DNA from: DASZXJ01 sp035545895
GTDB lineage: Bacteria > Planctomycetota > Phycisphaerae > Tepidisphaerales > Tepidisphaeraceae
Assembly (NCBI GenBank): GCA_035545895.1
Contig: DASZXJ010000239.1
Location: 24,973-88,972, forward strand
DNA length: 64,000 nucleotides
Direction: 5' to 3'
Of the stretch, positions 62,490-64,000 are shown in pieces. Every line of letters starts with the position of its first letter. Within the stretch, counting starts at the first letter, position 1. A program made the position numbers and the translations under genes. The notes beneath the pieces are model-generated. The model was given only the letters and a program-made list of their open reading frames with translations, had not been told where the DNA came from and ran no database searches.

Positions 62490-62735
62490 CTATCCCCCGC
62501 TCACCGGCGGAATCAGTGCGAGTTCATCGCCATCACTTAATACGAGATCTGTGTTCGTGTAATTGCGATTCACCGCAAAGGCGGCTCGTTTGAGATCGGA
62601 TTGAATCGCGGGAAATTGCTTGACGATCAATTCGATGGCGCTTGTGACCGTCGCCCCGGCGGGCAATTCGAGGATCAATTCCGCCACGCCGGCGCGGTCT
62701 TTCAGGATCGCGAAGAATCTAGCGGTGACTTGCAT
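62490..62735 (-). CDS. moaD: Molybdopterin synthase sulfur carrier MoaD
   Basis: 81 residues ending exactly in PPVSGG, the Gly-Gly that is made into a thiocarboxylate. The ubiquitin-like core is MQVTARFFAILKDRAGVAEL, LPAGATVTSAIELIVKQFP, RAAFAVNRNYTNTDLVLSDG and DELALIPPVSGG. It supplies sulfur to MoaE. It leads a unit of moaD, a zinc-ribbon membrane gene, moaE and the four-helix-bundle gene. Contrast it with the CysO-like carrier at 39651, which has extra residues after Gly-Gly. Confidence 0.92.
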   Translation of the reverse strand: MQVTARFFAILKDRAGVAELILELPAGATVTSAIELIVKQFPAIQSDLKRAAFAVNRNYTNTDLVLSDGDELALIPPVSGG

Positions 62736-62750
62736 GGATTCGTTTCAATT

Positions 62751-62806
62751 GTGACATGGCCGTCTCGGCGATGCGAATTTCCCGCACGGGCGGACGCCCG
62801 TGTCAC
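62751..62806. repeat. Palindromic repeat, family P2, copy 2
   Basis: GTGACATGGCCGTCTCGG to GCGGACGCCCGTGTCAC, the same plan as the copy at 1555-1612. It fills the gap between lpxI and moaD and lies in the moaD leader. Confidence 0.75.
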
Positions 62807-62819
62807 CTCATCACAACGA

Positions 62820-63662
62820 TCAAGTCACTTCGCCGCCGAAGCCCACCACGGCGATCTTGTACCGGTCCGCCAGTTCCAGCACCTTTTGTTTTTCCAGAAT
62901 CATCGTCTTGCCGGTTTCCAGAACCACGCAACCGGCGCCGGCGGCGTGGAGTTTTTCAATCGTCGTCGTGCCGATCGTCGGCACGTCCATGCGCATGTCG
63001 GCGTTGGTGTTGGCGACCTTGAGCAGAGTCCAGCCGACGGTTTTGCAGAGCTGGCCGGCGCGGTCGATCATGGCGTTGGTGCCTTCCAGCGCTTCGACCG
63101 CAATCACGTCCTTTTCGAAGACTGCAATCGCCTGGCCGATGTCCATCCTGCTGATGGCCTGACAGACGTTCCAGCCGTAGTTGATGTCCTCCCACTGCTT
63201 GTCGGTGGGCTGGCGGCGGGTCATGACGCCCGAGACGGCGAGGTGTTCGGCACAGTATTTGGTCGAATCGATCAAGGTGATTCCCTCGCGGGAAAGTTCT
63301 TCGTTGATGGCCCGCAGGACCGCGCCGGCGCGTTTATCGCGGCGAACGGTGCTGAACCAGAGACGGGCCGTCCGAACGTCGGGAATATACTGCAAATAGC
63401 GCCACCGCGAATACATTTTCGCCTTGGCGACGCGTCCGACCATGATGGCTTCGGTGCAATCCTGGGCGCGGAGCACCCTGATCCATTGGGAAATGCGAAG
63501 GACCCCCACCGGGCGGAACAGGTCGCATTCCGCCTGCAATTCCGGCCAGGCGCAACCCGCCAATGCAGCGCAAACCACGCGGCGGCCAGCGCTTTGCGCG
63601 CCTCGCGCCACCAGCAGCGGAAAAACGCCTTCTCCAGCTATCAGACCTAACGGCTGAGACAT
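62820..63662 (-). CDS. lpxI: LpxI-type UDP-2,3-diacylglucosamine hydrolase
   Basis: 280 residues. Domain 1 starts LGLIAGEGVFPLLVARGAQS; the second part has MVGRVAKAKMYSRW near 74-87, STKYCAEHLAVSGVMTRRQP near 133-152 and VIAVEALEGTNAMIDRAG near 188-205, the region around the catalytic Asp and metal site. LpxI cleaves UDP-2,3-diacylglucosamine to lipid X in lipid A synthesis, an outer-membrane feature. It is a substitute for LpxH in many bacteria. No other lpx gene is next to it. Confidence 0.9.
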   Translation of the reverse strand: MSQPLGLIAGEGVFPLLVARGAQSAGRRVVCAALAGCAWPELQAECDLFRPVGVLRISQWIRVLRAQDCTEAIMVGRVAKAKMYSRWRYLQYIPDVRTARLWFSTVRRDKRAGAVLRAINEELSREGITLIDSTKYCAEHLAVSGVMTRRQPTDKQWEDINYGWNVCQAISRMDIGQAIAVFEKDVIAVEALEGTNAMIDRAGQLCKTVGWTLLKVANTNADMRMDVPTIGTTTIEKLHAAGAGCVVLETGKTMILEKQKVLELADRYKIAVVGFGGEVT

Positions 63663-63823
63663 CGGTTCAACATTCTAAGACGTTGTTTTCGATGCGTCGA
63701 AAAATGCCCAAATTCTTGACCCGGCAGTGGTTGTGCAGTTACAGTTTCCCACGCGGTTGGCCTGCATGCCTTCCCGAACATGATACACACCCGGAAGTCG
63801 CAACATACTTCGGAGGTTCCGTT

Positions 63824-64000
63824 ATGCCCCCCGTGAATCAAGGCTCCAGAGGCACCCTTATCACATGGATGGTCGTCACCTCGATCATCTCCGTGGTGGC
63901 CGCCACCCTGGCGATCTATTTCTACATAGACTCCGACCACAGCGCCAAACTTGCAAAACAGCAGGCGGATTCGCTCTCGGAAATTATCACCCCCGACCTG
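63824..64000 (+). CDS. Membrane-anchored protein, N-terminal part only
   Basis: An open frame from ATG 63824 runs to the window edge (59 codons) and is not closed. CGGAGG lies 7 bases before the ATG. A short polar start (MPPVNQGSRGTLITWMVVTS) leads into a membrane helix (residues about 12-34) and then a charged helical stretch (YIDSDHSAKLAKQQADSLSE), as in single-span proteins with a following coiled segment. Family unknown. Divergent from lpxI. Confidence 0.65.
   Translation, partial: MPPVNQGSRGTLITWMVVTSIISVVAATLAIYFYIDSDHSAKLAKQQADSLSEIITPDL

Noticed and set aside
1..64000. CRISPR array or prophage
   Set aside because: The repeats found are palindromes spread far apart, not evenly spaced direct repeats; no phage structural genes or integrase were recognised.

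Overview
The window looks like chromosome of a planctomycete, most likely class Phycisphaerae. This is inferred from several things together: an ECF sigma factor fused to a membrane and export-side C-terminal region, a PEP-CTERM protein, a FlgM-type anti-sigma factor, LpxI of Gram-negative lipid A synthesis, several secreted carbohydrate-active enzymes, and a dense load of intergenic palindromes. No rRNA or tRNA gene, CRISPR array, prophage or transposase was recognised.

Layout. 0-7 kb: a partial exported protein, a class V aminotransferase, a giant fused indolepyruvate-type ferredoxin oxidoreductase carrying an in-frame repeat insertion, and a CAP12/TIR-like protein. 7-10.9 kb: an exported PL9 pectate lyase, a kinase-like gene whose start overlaps that of its divergent neighbour, truA, and a small gene overlapping a nucleotidyltransferase. 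10.9-16.5 kb: Rieske protein, cytochrome b fused to two cytochrome c modules, a second Rieske protein and two membrane proteins. 16.5-22.6 kb: gltB-gltD glutamate synthase. 22.9-29.7 kb: GH35 galactosidase, glycogen debranching enzyme, fused sigma factor and a SIMPL protein. 29.8-31.3 kb: two decayed pseudogenes and a BrnT/BrnA-like toxin-antitoxin pair. 31.3-39 kb: GH57 amylase, AsmA-like protein, nucleotidyltransferase, infA, GH105 hydrolase and RNase R. 39.3-41.7 kb: a threonine synthase-like gene, a CysO-like sulfur carrier and a NIL-domain gene behind a SAM-I riboswitch. 41.6-42.8 kb: a uracil-DNA glycosylase remnant and a HigB/HigA-like pair. 43-46.4 kb: pstS-pstC-pstA. 46.4-56.7 kb: PEP-CTERM protein, class I aldolase, and a carbohydrate and uronate cluster (GH2, ExuT-like transporter, kduD, kduI, putative lyase). 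57-64 kb: flgM, LOG-family protein, nth, a four-helix-bundle gene between inverted G-rich arms, moaE, moaD, lpxI and a partial membrane protein.

Functional threads. PL9 lyase, GH105, the putative toroid lyase, the ExuT-like carrier, KduI and KduD form a plausible pectin or uronate breakdown route. Rieske plus cytochrome b-c is a quinol-oxidising complex. The most interesting system is the SAM-riboswitch cluster: a PLP enzyme that would use O-phosphohomoserine, a CysO-type sulfur carrier with residues beyond its Gly-Gly, and a NIL-domain protein, all under methionine-type control. This suggests homocysteine rather than threonine synthesis. The second is a putative mobile unit: the four-helix-bundle gene sits between inverted G-rich arms, and an empty 78-bp version with matching inner ends lies in frame inside the ferredoxin oxidoreductase. 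At least five other palindromes in the window share the same tandem-arm plan.
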